Source of the DNA: DASCOT01 sp036012155
Lineage (GTDB): Bacteria; Acidobacteriota; UBA890; WLXD01
DNA: 47,377 bases
Assembly: GCA_036012155.1 (NCBI GenBank)
Contig: DASCOT010000106.1
Coordinates: 1 to 47,377, forward strand
Direction: 5' to 3'
Below the pieces are notes generated by a model. The model saw only the letters and a list, made by a program, of their open reading frames with translations. It was not told where the DNA came from and made no database searches. Positions within the stretch are counted from its first letter, which is position 1. Each line of letters starts with the position of its first letter. A program made the position numbers and the translations under genes. Below are positions 25,898-33,615 of the stretch, in pieces.

Positions 25898-26143
25898 ATG
25901 AAGATTGACAACTATCTGTCTCGCTGGCATGAGTTTCGCGAATGGTCAGCGACGAACCGGCCCGATATCGTAGCTTCGGTAGAGAATCTCGGCACTGAGC
26001 TTCGTGGCGCGATTGTGCTATACCGCCAAGCCACCGACCCCGACCAGCGCCAGATCCGTATGGATCTCATCAAACAGCACTACGATCGCGTGGTCCAGTG
26101 GCATATGGAAGAGATCCTGTCCAAGCTCGATCGTGAGCCGTAG
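25898..26143 (+). CDS. Small protein of unknown function
   Basis: 81 aa, mostly helical and charged (MKIDNYLSRWHEFREWSATN... QHYDRVVQWHMEEILSKLD). No recognised domain, no signal peptide. It is believable as a gene because of an excellent GGGAGG ribosome-binding site, a TATGAT -10-like element at 25872-25877, and codon usage like the neighbours. It is divergent from the lipoprotein gene and followed by convergent genes, so it is transcribed alone. Confidence 0.65.
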   Translation: MKIDNYLSRWHEFREWSATNRPDIVASVENLGTELRGAIVLYRQATDPDQRQIRMDLIKQHYDRVVQWHMEEILSKLDREP

Positions 26144-26184
26144 ACAACCTCTTCTGAGCCTGCGGTCCAAACACATTCACCAGA

Positions 26185-26520
26185 TCAGCTAGCGCGCGGG
26201 ATTGGTGCGAAGTACGCCTGTGCCGCAACTTCACGGCGACCCGTACCCACCAGCTGCACCTGACACTCTCGACGCCGATAGAGACCGTTGGCAACGTCCT
26301 CGAACTCGTCGAGCCGCTCCGTCTCGGCGGCCGTAACCTCCCCGAACAGCAGCCCGACGATCTGCTGGCCGGCGGCCGGGCGGGCCTCGTAGTAGCCGGT
26401 TGCCTGGCTGATCTCGCGCTGGTAACCACGCATCACGGCCGGAACGCAGATCGGCATTCTGCCGAGCAAACCGACGATAGTCTCCGCGCAACATAGCTCG
26501 CCGTAGACGAACAGGTTCAA
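26185..26520 (-). CDS. Gamma-glutamylcyclotransferase-like (AIG2/GGCT fold) protein
   Basis: 111 aa. It begins NLFVYGELCC, matching the YGxL loop that opens the GGCT fold, and continues with GRMPICVPAVMRGYQR, QQIVGLLFGEVTAAE, ERLDEFEDVANGLYRRRECQV, where the Glu in DEFE is the usual catalytic acid of the family. Members remove gamma-glutamyl groups as 5-oxoproline or modify gamma-glutamylamines; the substrate is not predictable. The start is TTG at 26520, inside the TGA stop of the HTH gene (TTGA), the only in-frame start before the motif, implying coupled translation. The long open frame further upstream is a shadow of the HTH gene. Confidence 0.75.
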   Translation of the reverse strand: MNLFVYGELCCAETIVGLLGRMPICVPAVMRGYQREISQATGYYEARPAAGQQIVGLLFGEVTAAETERLDEFEDVANGLYRRRECQVQLVGTGRREVAAQAYFAPIPRAS

Positions 26521-26867
26521 CCGTCGATGTCCGCCGCGGCCTGGAGTTGCCGGGCCAGCCGCTTGATCTCGCGCCGCTGCGGGAAGCTCAGATGCTGTCC
26601 GAGGTCGGATTCGATGCGCAGCATCAGCAGCGCGGCGGCGGCGGCGGTCGCCGCCAACTCGCCCGATTGTCCATCTCCATTGACCGGCGCATCGACACCG
26701 GCGGCTCCCGGCTGTGACTCGACCCAGCGCTCCAACTCGTCGCGATCGAAGCGCACGTTGAAACCGAGCTTTCGATGCGGAACCTTGCCGGTCCGCACCC
26801 ACTCGTACAGAGTCTTGGGTCGGATACCCAGGAAATCGGCCGCCTGATCGACGCGCCAGAGAGTCAT
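26517..26867 (-). CDS. Helix-turn-helix DNA-binding protein (excisionase/MerR-like fold)
   Basis: 116 aa. N-terminal 55 residues are a typical HTH_17 domain: LWRVDQAADFLGIRPKTLYE, WVRTGKVPHRKLGFNVRF, DRDELERWV. The C-terminal half is a separate helical region (LMLRIESDLGQHLSFPQRRE...) with no match. This domain occurs in phage excisionases and in small regulators such as BldC; no integrase is nearby, so a regulatory role is more likely. Its TGA overlaps the start of the cyclotransferase-like gene, suggesting that the pair acts together. It is a more distant relative of the five smaller HTH proteins in the pilus cluster. Confidence 0.82.
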   Translation of the reverse strand: MTLWRVDQAADFLGIRPKTLYEWVRTGKVPHRKLGFNVRFDRDELERWVESQPGAAGVDAPVNGDGQSGELAATAAAAALLMLRIESDLGQHLSFPQRREIKRLARQLQAAADIDG

Positions 26868-27033
26868 TCTTTGCCCCCACCCCGGTGCCGGTTGCCCCCA
26901 GCCGACACCACCACGCTATCGTTGTACTCGGCGTTTGGCAACCGGCGCGCGATGCCATTTGCGCCCTTTTGACCGCCTCCCTATACTGGGGCGCCTGTCT
27001 CGCCCTCCGACAGTTCTCCAACCCACCCCAACG

Positions 27034-27558
27034 ATGCCCTCCGCGTCTACCGAGCGCCCGCGCAAATTGCGACCGACCGACGTTCTCAAGCACGAGCACC
27101 GCCAGATCGAGGAACGTCTACAGGTTCTGTCGTCGGCCCTGAAGTCGCTCGGCAATCAGGGGCCGGACGCCGAGATCCTCGACCGGATCGAGGAGGTGGC
27201 GCGCTACATCGACTGTGATCTGGCAGTGCACCATCGCAAGGAGGAGGAGGGTCTGTTCCCGCTGCTGACACGCTACCTCGACGAGGATCTCAACCTCGAC
27301 GGCCGCATCGCTGATCATGAAGATCTCAAGATCATGAGCGGCAAGTTCAAGCAGACGCTCGAGGAATGCCGCAGCACCGACGATCATTTCGTCGCCCAGA
27401 TGCTGAGGGGCTACGGCCTGTACATCGTGCACCTGGTGCTCGAGCATCTGCTCAAAGAGGACGAGATCCTCTTTCTGGTGGCCGACCGCTATCTCACCGA
27501 CGAGCAAGACGCCGAGATTTTCCAGCGGTTCGGCGAGATCGACGCGGCCGTTTCCTGA
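27034..27558 (+). CDS. Hemerythrin (HHE) domain protein
   Basis: 174 aa from ATG 27034; an in-frame ATG 99 bases earlier overlaps the upstream gene's promoter region and adds low-quality sequence. A four-helix hemerythrin-like bundle is evident: VLKHEHRQIEERL (His20, His22), DLAVHHRKEEEGLFPLL (His66/67 with Glu70-72), RIADHEDLKIM (His95, Glu96) and YIVHLVLEHLLKEDEILF (His133, His138, Glu142). Such proteins bind a di-iron centre and sense or handle oxygen, nitric oxide or iron. Located between an HTH gene and the copper module; a link with metal stress is plausible but not shown. Confidence 0.85.
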   Translation: MPSASTERPRKLRPTDVLKHEHRQIEERLQVLSSALKSLGNQGPDAEILDRIEEVARYIDCDLAVHHRKEEEGLFPLLTRYLDEDLNLDGRIADHEDLKIMSGKFKQTLEECRSTDDHFVAQMLRGYGLYIVHLVLEHLLKEDEILFLVADRYLTDEQDAEIFQRFGEIDAAVS

Positions 27559-27631
27559 TCAGAACCAGCACGAGCTTCGCTTCGCCGCCGTCCCGGGAAC
27601 ACCTGCCTTGTGTTCTGCAGTCTGCCGCGGG

Positions 27632-27651
27632 TACCCTACCCCCCTAGGGTA
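27632..27651 (+). promoter_or_regulatory. CsoR operator, perfect inverted repeat
   Basis: TACCCTA-CCCCCC-TAGGGTA: two perfect seven-base arms around six C, 36 bases before the csoR ATG. The form (G/C tract flanked by TAC...GTA) is that of known CsoR operators. A TTGTGT at 27609 is 17 bases upstream of TACCCT, so the operator may overlap the -10. Binding of copper-free CsoR here would repress csoR-copA. Confidence 0.85.
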
Positions 27652-27686
27652 TTGAGGTCACAGCTGGTGAAACTGCGAGGCACGAG

Positions 27687-27971
27687 ATGAATCCACCGCC
27701 CCATGGCGCGCCACATCACGATGAGATCAGCCGTCTGCGCCGCATCGAGGGGCAAGTCCGAGGTCTACAGCGAATGATCGAGGAGAATCGATACTGCATC
27801 GACATCCTTACGCAGATGCGCTCCGCGCAGCGTGCTCTGCAGCGCGTCAACGACTCGATCCTCGAGCGCCACTTGCTGCACTGTGTCGTGCAGGCGGCCG
27901 AAACCGGCAACCGACGGGTGCGCGACGAGCGGGTCCGCGAGGTAATGCAGGTGCTGGAGCGAGGACGATGA
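27687..27971 (+). CDS. csoR: Copper-sensing transcriptional repressor, CsoR family
   Basis: 94 aa all-helical repressor. The copper ligands of CsoR are present with correct spacing: Cys37 (RYCIDIL), His62 and Cys66 (ERHLLHCVVQ). The N-terminal ISRLRRIEGQVRGLQRMIE is the family hallmark. When Cu(I) binds, the tetramer leaves its operator, here the palindrome at 27632. Overlaps copA by four bases (ATGA), so repressor and pump are co-expressed in an autoregulated operon. The C-H-C set argues for copper rather than formaldehyde (FrmR) or nickel (RcnR) sensing. Confidence 0.93.
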   Translation: MNPPPHGAPHHDEISRLRRIEGQVRGLQRMIEENRYCIDILTQMRSAQRALQRVNDSILERHLLHCVVQAAETGNRRVRDERVREVMQVLERGR

Positions 27972-30223
27972 GCGTGGCCGCATCTAGCACCACCGTGCGC
28001 ACCTTGCCGGTACGCGGCATGCACTGTGCCTCCTGTGCCGGAAACGTCGCCCGCGCCCTGCAAGCTCTTCCAGGCGTCAACGATGCGACCGTGAACCTGG
28101 CAACCGAGAAGGTGCGCGTAGAGTTCGACGCCAGCGATGTGGAGCTGTCCGCTCTGGCTGGCGCAGTGTCGTCGGCCGGCTTCGAGCTCGTCACCGACCC
28201 CCCGACCGCGGCGCCGTCGACAGCCGCCAGAACACCAGCAGCACTGCGCGAGGCCCAGGGACGCGTCTTCTTTGCCTGGCTCTTCACGCTGCCGATCATG
28301 CTCATCATGGCGGGCAGTTGGGCCTTCGGCAGCCCCTGGCCGAGTCCTCTGCTGCACCAACTGCTGATGCTGCTGTTGGCGTTCCCGGTGCTGTTCGTCG
28401 TCGGCCTCGATACGCTGACCAGCGCCTTAGGGGCGGCTCGTCGTGGCAGCCCCAACATGGACGTGCTCATCGCGCTCGGTACCCTGGCCGCCTACGCCAC
28501 CGGACTCTTGGCCCTGTTCACGCCAGTCGCCAGCTTCTCGGGCATCGCGGCGATGATCATGGCCTTTCACCTAACCGGCCGGTACATCGAGACCAAGGCC
28601 AGGGGCCGCGCCTCAGACGCCATCCGCCGACTGGTCGAGCTCGGCGCCAAGAGCGCGCGGGTAGAGGTCGACGGACAGGAGCGAGAGGTGGCCATCGAGG
28701 ACGTCGAGGCCGGCGACGTCATGGTCGTCCGGCCCGGCGAGAGCATTCCGACGGATGGTGTCGTCGTCGCCGGAAGCAGCGCCGTCGACGAGTCCATGGC
28801 AACGGGAGAGCCCCTGCCGGTGGTCAAGCAGGCGGGGGACGACGTCATCGGTGCGACGCTCAACCAGCGCGGCCAGCTGCGGGTCCGTGCCACGCGTATC
28901 GGCAGCGAGACTTTTCTGGCACAGGTAATCGAGCTGGTTGAGCAATGTCAGTCAACACGCGTACCGATCCAGCTACTCGCCGACCGCGTTACAGCCGTGT
29001 TTGTTCCGACGTCGCTAGCCATCGCCTCGCTGACGTTCATCGCCTGGCTGTTGGCACCGAACGCCCTGGGCGCCGTGGCGCGCGCTGCGGCAACCGTGCT
29101 CCCCTGGGTAAACCCGGACCTGGGCGTCGTCTCACTGGCGGTGTTCGCCGCCGTCGCGGTGCTGGTCATCGCTTGCCCGTGTGCCCTCGGCCTGGCCACC
29201 CCTACAGCGCTGATGGTCGGAACCGGTCGCGCTGCGGAGAACGGCATCCTCTTCCGCTCCGGGGCGGCGCTGCAGACCCTTGTGGATGCCGATGTCATTG
29301 CCTTCGACAAGACCGGCACGCTGACTGCGGGCAACACCCAGGTGACCAGCATGAGCGCAGCACCCGGCTGCGATGAGAACGAGGTCCTGCGACTGGCTGC
29401 CGCAGTGGAGGATGCCTCGGAGCACCCGCTGGCCACGGCAGTCGTCGATGCGGCGCAGGCGCGCGGGCTCGACCTCCCGCCCACCGACCAGTTCGAGGCG
29501 ATTGTCGGGCGCGGCGTCACGGCTCGAGTGCTCGACCGTGAGATCGTCGTCGGAAGTCCAAAGATGATGCTCGAGCGCGGTGTCGCGCTCGAGGCGCTGC
29601 GGGCGGAGGCGACACGCGTAGAGAATGCTGGTGAGACCGCGATCGCAGTGGCCATCGACGGGGAGGCAGCGGGGTTGCTGGCGATCAGTGACCCGCTCAA
29701 AGACGATTCCGCTGCCGCGGTCGCGCAGTTGCGTCAGCTCGGGCTCGAGCCTCTGATGCTCACGGGAGACAACGAGGGCACTGCGCGCGCCATCGCCGCA
29801 CGGGTCGGCATCACCCAGGTAGAGGCCGGCCTGCTACCCGACACCAAGCTGGAAAGGATTCGTCGGCAACAAGAGGAAGGAAAGAAGATCGTCATGGTGG
29901 GTGACGGCATCAACGATGCTCCGGCGCTCACCCAAGCAGACGTCGGCGTGGCCATTGGAACGGGTACCGACATCGCCATCGAGGCGGCCGATGTCACCGT
30001 CGTGCGCGGCGATCTCGAGTCGGTCGTTCGTGCCGTACGGATCGCGCGACGAACGTTCGCGATCATCCGGCAAAATCTGTTCTGGGCGTTCTTCTACAAT
30101 CTCGTTGCCGTCCCGATCGCCATGCTCGGGTTGCTGCACCCGGTAATCGCCGAGATGGCGATGGCACTGTCGTCACTGACTGTCGTTGGCAACGCGCTGC
30201 GTCTACGGCGCCATAGCTTCTGA
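27968..30223 (+). CDS. copA: Copper-exporting P1B-type ATPase
   Basis: 751 aa. One N-terminal heavy-metal domain with GMHCASC (Cys20, Cys23), then eight predicted membrane helices, the actuator TGEP loop (ATGEPLPV), the membrane CPC metal site (Cys403-Pro-Cys405 in IACPCALGL), the phosphorylated Asp447 in DKTGTLT, the HP motif SEHPLA, and hinge GDGINDAPAL. The last membrane helices carry Asn/Tyr and Met/Ser motifs (FYNLVAVPIAM, AMALSSLTVVGNALRL) characteristic of P1B-1 Cu(I) exporters. Located in the inner membrane and controlled by the preceding csoR. Its end faces the lytic transglycosylase gene across 79 bases. Confidence 0.95.
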   Translation: MSVAASSTTVRTLPVRGMHCASCAGNVARALQALPGVNDATVNLATEKVRVEFDASDVELSALAGAVSSAGFELVTDPPTAAPSTAARTPAALREAQGRVFFAWLFTLPIMLIMAGSWAFGSPWPSPLLHQLLMLLLAFPVLFVVGLDTLTSALGAARRGSPNMDVLIALGTLAAYATGLLALFTPVASFSGIAAMIMAFHLTGRYIETKARGRASDAIRRLVELGAKSARVEVDGQEREVAIEDVEAGDVMVVRPGESIPTDGVVVAGSSAVDESMATGEPLPVVKQAGDDVIGATLNQRGQLRVRATRIGSETFLAQVIELVEQCQSTRVPIQLLADRVTAVFVPTSLAIASLTFIAWLLAPNALGAVARAAATVLPWVNPDLGVVSLAVFAAVAVLVIACPCALGLATPTALMVGTGRAAENGILFRSGAALQTLVDADVIAFDKTGTLTAGNTQVTSMSAAPGCDENEVLRLAAAVEDASEHPLATAVVDAAQARGLDLPPTDQFEAIVGRGVTARVLDREIVVGSPKMMLERGVALEALRAEATRVENAGETAIAVAIDGEAAGLLAISDPLKDDSAAAVAQLRQLGLEPLMLTGDNEGTARAIAARVGITQVEAGLLPDTKLERIRRQQEEGKKIVMVGDGINDAPALTQADVGVAIGTGTDIAIEAADVTVVRGDLESVVRAVRIARRTFAIIRQNLFWAFFYNLVAVPIAMLGLLHPVIAEMAMALSSLTVVGNALRLRRHSF

Positions 30224-30302
30224 GCATCACGAGCCGTCACGCTTTCACGCGCCTTTCCTGCGGCACCCACGCTGACGCGGGCGAAGCAATCGGAACCGGC
30301 GG

Positions 30303-30935
30303 TCAGTGCAGGCGGACGCCCTCGACGCGCTGCCGATATCGGTAGAGGACGCGGCGTACGTAGTTCTGGGTCTCGGCATACGGCGGTATGCCGTTGTATC
30401 GGCGCACTGCGCCCTCGCCGGCGTTGTATGCGGCCAGCGTACGCTCGAGATCGCCGTCGTACTTTTTCAGTAAGCCGCGCAGGTGCCGCACCCCGGCATC
30501 CAGGTTCTGCCACGGATCGAAGGGAGTCTCGACGCCGTACTCGCGGGCTACCTCCGGCATGAGCTGCATCAGCCCCATGGCTCCCTTGCGGGACACGGCG
30601 CGAGGGTTGAAGCCCGATTCCATCTCGACCAGCGACTCAACGAGTCGATGATCCACGCCACCGCGCTCGGCGACCTCGTGACTCAGCGAGATGAGCTCTG
30701 CGACAGCGAACGTAAAGCGCAGGCGACCCGGCGGCCGGAAGGTCGTGGGACGCCGCGCGGGAGCACAGCTCGAATCGGTGGCGCTGTCGGTAATCAGCAT
30801 CGCGCCGTCTTCGGTGGTGTGAATACAGGGTTCTGACATGCCCTGAGCCAGCGCCGACCCGGGGGGCAGGCAGACCGCGATCGCCGTCAGACAAAAGAGC
30901 CTGCGGACGCGACTACCGACGCTGTGCGCCACCAT
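30303..30935 (-). CDS. Lytic transglycosylase (SLT family), last gene of the pilus cluster
   Basis: 210 aa. Signal peptide (RRLFCLTAIAVCLPPGSALA), a short DUF4124-like stretch (CIHTTEDGAMLITDS) and an SLT goose-lysozyme-like domain: catalytic Glu106 in EMESGFNPRAVS, then GAMGLMQLMPEVAREYG, LDAGVRHLRGLLKKYDGD and AAYNAGEGAVRRYNGIPPY. It cuts peptidoglycan in the periplasm. Its start overlaps the preceding TPR gene by 23 bases on the same strand, so it belongs to the pilus transcription unit; a dedicated transglycosylase is what a secretin-containing machine needs to cross the wall. Confidence 0.9.
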   Translation of the reverse strand: MVAHSVGSRVRRLFCLTAIAVCLPPGSALAQGMSEPCIHTTEDGAMLITDSATDSSCAPARRPTTFRPPGRLRFTFAVAELISLSHEVAERGGVDHRLVESLVEMESGFNPRAVSRKGAMGLMQLMPEVAREYGVETPFDPWQNLDAGVRHLRGLLKKYDGDLERTLAAYNAGEGAVRRYNGIPPYAETQNYVRRVLYRYRQRVEGVRLH

Positions 30936-32220
30936 TCAGACGGCCTTCGAGCCACGCGAGGTGCTGAGAGAGGTACTTGGCGATCTCAGGATGATCGGCT
31001 CCGCCCGCTACGAGGAATCGATAGTAGTGGTCGACGGCGCGGCTGACGTCGTCGATTTCCTCGTAGACCAGGCCCAGATTGTAGTTGGCCAGCGGATCGT
31101 CAGGACTCAAGGCCAGCACCTGCATGAAGGCGCGCTCCGCATCCTGATAGCGGCCCCACCGAGTGAAGATCAGACCCTTGTTGGTGTAGGCGTCGAGACG
31201 CTCCGGATCGAGCGACAAGGTGCGGTTGAACTCGATCAGCGCGCCGTCGAAGTTGCCCGTGCCATAAAGCACCACGCCCAGGTTGTTGTGCACCGAGGCA
31301 TTGTTGGGCTCGATGGCGGCGGCCTGCCGCAGGTGGCGCTCGGCAGCTTGCAGGCGCCCCTGTTGCTCGTACAGAACACCCAGGTTGGCATTGACCTTGG
31401 CGTTGCGCGGATCGTACCGGAGCGCCCGCTTGTAGGCCTCCTCGGCGCGGGTTACGTCGCCTTCCTTCTGGGCACGCACGCCAGCCTCGAAAGCGCTGCG
31501 GACTCCCGGGTCGAGTAGCGTTCGGCCGGCGGGCGGCACACCGCGGCCGCGATCGGCGGCCAGGTTTCCGCCCGGCGACTCCATGGCGCGAGCCTGCGCC
31601 TCACGCTTGACACTGGGGGCGGCCGGGCGGTTCGAAGTCAGGTCGATATTGCTGCCGCCGCTCGGAGCGGCGGTGCCCTTGTTCTCCACTTCGAGGCTGA
31701 AGTCGGGCTCGGGCCGCGACTCGCTCGGCCCGGTGGCCATCGCTAGCGCGCTGGAACCCTCGGGTAGATTTGCCGAAAGGTCGTTCATCTCGCCCATGGC
31801 AGCCTGCGAGGCAGGCTCCGGGATCACCATTGGTCCACCTGAGCCCAAGTCACTGCCGGAGGGCACCAAAGCCCCACCCGGCGTCGAGCCCGCGGGCGGA
31901 AAGCGCACGGAGTCACGCGGGTTGGCGGTGAGATCAGTCAACAGCGCGCGCCCGTCGTTGGCTCGCGGGCCGGAAAAGCTCGGCTGCATCCACCACAGCA
32001 CGGTCGCTACGACTGCAATGCCGATGGCGGCCAGCGCCCCGATCCAGACGGTCGGGCCAGGCTGGCGACGTACGGTCACCCGCGGGGCCTCGGGAGCGCT
32101 CAGGCGGCGGAGCAGGGCGTTCGAGCCATGCGTCGGCCCCGGATCCGGCACCACGGGTGCTGCACCGCGCCGCCGGTTCTCGTCCTGCACTCGTTTCAAG
32201 GCATCGAGGATGACACTCAT
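30913..32220 (-). CDS. mshN: TPR protein, MshN/GspB-like
   Basis: 435 aa. Opens with SVILDALKRVQDENRRRG, the cytoplasmic N-terminus shared by GspB/MshN-type proteins, then one membrane helix (VWIGALAAIGIAVVATVLWW, about 56-76). The periplasmic part has a disordered linker and then at least four TPR units from about residue 245 (AEEAYKRALRYDPRNAKVNA, AAERHLRQAAAIEPNNASVH, ALIEFNRTLSLDPERLDAYT, AERAFMQVLALSPDDPLANY). In MSHA pili MshN follows MshM, as here (eight bases downstream). It likely scaffolds the machine in the periplasm. Overlaps the transglycosylase gene. Confidence 0.8.
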   Translation of the reverse strand: MSVILDALKRVQDENRRRGAAPVVPDPGPTHGSNALLRRLSAPEAPRVTVRRQPGPTVWIGALAAIGIAVVATVLWWMQPSFSGPRANDGRALLTDLTANPRDSVRFPPAGSTPGGALVPSGSDLGSGGPMVIPEPASQAAMGEMNDLSANLPEGSSALAMATGPSESRPEPDFSLEVENKGTAAPSGGSNIDLTSNRPAAPSVKREAQARAMESPGGNLAADRGRGVPPAGRTLLDPGVRSAFEAGVRAQKEGDVTRAEEAYKRALRYDPRNAKVNANLGVLYEQQGRLQAAERHLRQAAAIEPNNASVHNNLGVVLYGTGNFDGALIEFNRTLSLDPERLDAYTNKGLIFTRWGRYQDAERAFMQVLALSPDDPLANYNLGLVYEEIDDVSRAVDHYYRFLVAGGADHPEIAKYLSQHLAWLEGRLNGGAQRR

Positions 32221-32228
32221 TGGATTCT

Positions 32229-33596
32229 TTAGCTCCCGGTGGCGTCGGCGACTGCAACCGCCTCGGCGTGGGCAAGTCCCGATTCCTTCAGCTTGGAGGC
32301 CGTAGCGCGAGCCGATGCCTGATCGTCGAACTCACCTACGGTAAGTCGATACATCGTTCCCATGCCCGGAACGTCGGCGCCGATGAGAAAGCTGCCGTAA
32401 CCGGCTTCCTGCAGACGCCCACGCAACTCGAGTAGGTATTCATCGTCGGGCTGTCGAAACGAGCTGAGATAGACGGTGAAGGGCTTCTGCGGCATCGCCA
32501 GATCGACGACATCATTGCCGCCACCGAATGTCACCTCGTTGGGCGCCGCGCTGAGGCTACCCTCGGCCCGCGCCGGCGGAGGCGCCACCAGCGCTGCGGT
32601 CTGGTTGGCGTTCCAGGCCGTGTAGCCCGCGGCGCTGATCGCCGCAGCCAACACGACTCCAGCGAGCGCCTGTGTCGGCTTCGCGAAGCGCGACGACTGC
32701 GGTGATGTCGGCTGCTGTATCAACTGCATCGGCGCCGCCGGCTCGATCGGTGCAGCATCCGTCTCGTTCAAATCCAGGGTAGTGGCGGCTCGGTCGATCA
32801 CGCCGGCATCGATCGATCGATTCTGCTGTGCGTATCCGGCCAGCAAGGCACGGTCGGCCAGCAGGTTGACCAGACGTGGCACACCTTCGGTGTAGCGATG
32901 CAGCCGGTCGAGGGCGGCGTCGTCGAACACCACGTCGCCATCGCTACCGGCGATACGCAGTCGATGGTCGATGTAACGGCCGATCTCGTCGCGCCCGAAC
33001 GGCTGTAGCGTGTAGCGCACGGAAACGCGCTGCGCCAGCTGGCTGAGCTCGGGGGCGGAAAGCAACCGCCGTAGACCGAGCTGGCCGGCGAGAACAATCT
33101 GCAGCAGCTTCTGCTTCGAGGTCTCGAGATTCGACAGCAGACGGATCTGCTCCATGACCGGCAACGGCAGGTTCTGCGCCTCGTCCACCACGAGGACCGC
33201 GGCACGACCCTGCATGCTGAGGCCGATGAGGTACTCGTTGAGTCGATCGACGAGCTCCTGCTTGCTCGCCTCCCGCCCCTGCCCGCCCTCGAACTCTGCC
33301 CGTGTGGCCACGCCGAAGTCCTGTAGGATGATGCGCAGCAGGTCCTGCTCGGAGAGGTAGGGGTTGAGGACAATCGCCGTCACGATGTCGTCGCCGAAGC
33401 CGTCGAGCACCGTGCGCAGCAGGGTCGTCTTGCCGGTGCCAGCCGCCCCGGCGAAGCACATGAAACCTTCACGCTCACGCACGCCATAGCGCAGCAGATC
33501 GCGTGCCTCCGCGTGACACCCCGAGGCGAAGAAGTACTTCGGGTCCGGCGTCAGGCTGAAGGGCTTCTCGATGAGCCCATGGAAGTCTAGGTACAT
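32229..33596 (-). CDS. mshM: ExeA/MshM-like AAA ATPase fused to a SPOR domain
   Basis: 455 aa from ATG 33596, chosen for GGAGG seven to eleven bases upstream and the family start MYLDFHGLIEKPFSLTPDP. Walker A GAAGTGKT at 50-57, Walker B VLVVDEAQNLP at 134-144, arginine-finger region EGVPRLVN near 237. A single membrane helix at about 309-328, then a proline-rich linker and a C-terminal SPOR domain (372-450: FTVYLSSFRQPDDEYLLELR, MYRLTVGEFDDQASARATA). ExeA-type ATPases help the secretin cross and bind the cell wall. SPOR domains bind denuded glycan strands, so this fusion links cytoplasmic ATP use to the wall. Nineteen bases downstream of the secretin gene. Confidence 0.85.
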   Translation of the reverse strand: MYLDFHGLIEKPFSLTPDPKYFFASGCHAEARDLLRYGVREREGFMCFAGAAGTGKTTLLRTVLDGFGDDIVTAIVLNPYLSEQDLLRIILQDFGVATRAEFEGGQGREASKQELVDRLNEYLIGLSMQGRAAVLVVDEAQNLPLPVMEQIRLLSNLETSKQKLLQIVLAGQLGLRRLLSAPELSQLAQRVSVRYTLQPFGRDEIGRYIDHRLRIAGSDGDVVFDDAALDRLHRYTEGVPRLVNLLADRALLAGYAQQNRSIDAGVIDRAATTLDLNETDAAPIEPAAPMQLIQQPTSPQSSRFAKPTQALAGVVLAAAISAAGYTAWNANQTAALVAPPPARAEGSLSAAPNEVTFGGGNDVVDLAMPQKPFTVYLSSFRQPDDEYLLELRGRLQEAGYGSFLIGADVPGMGTMYRLTVGEFDDQASARATASKLKESGLAHAEAVAVADATGS

Positions 33597-33615
33597 TGCT
33601 GGCCTCCGGAATCCA

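Noticed and set aside
26521..27099. Single 304-codon protein including the cyclotransferase region
   Set aside because: The upstream part is a shadow of the HTH gene and its promoter; the conserved fold starts at the TTG at 26520.
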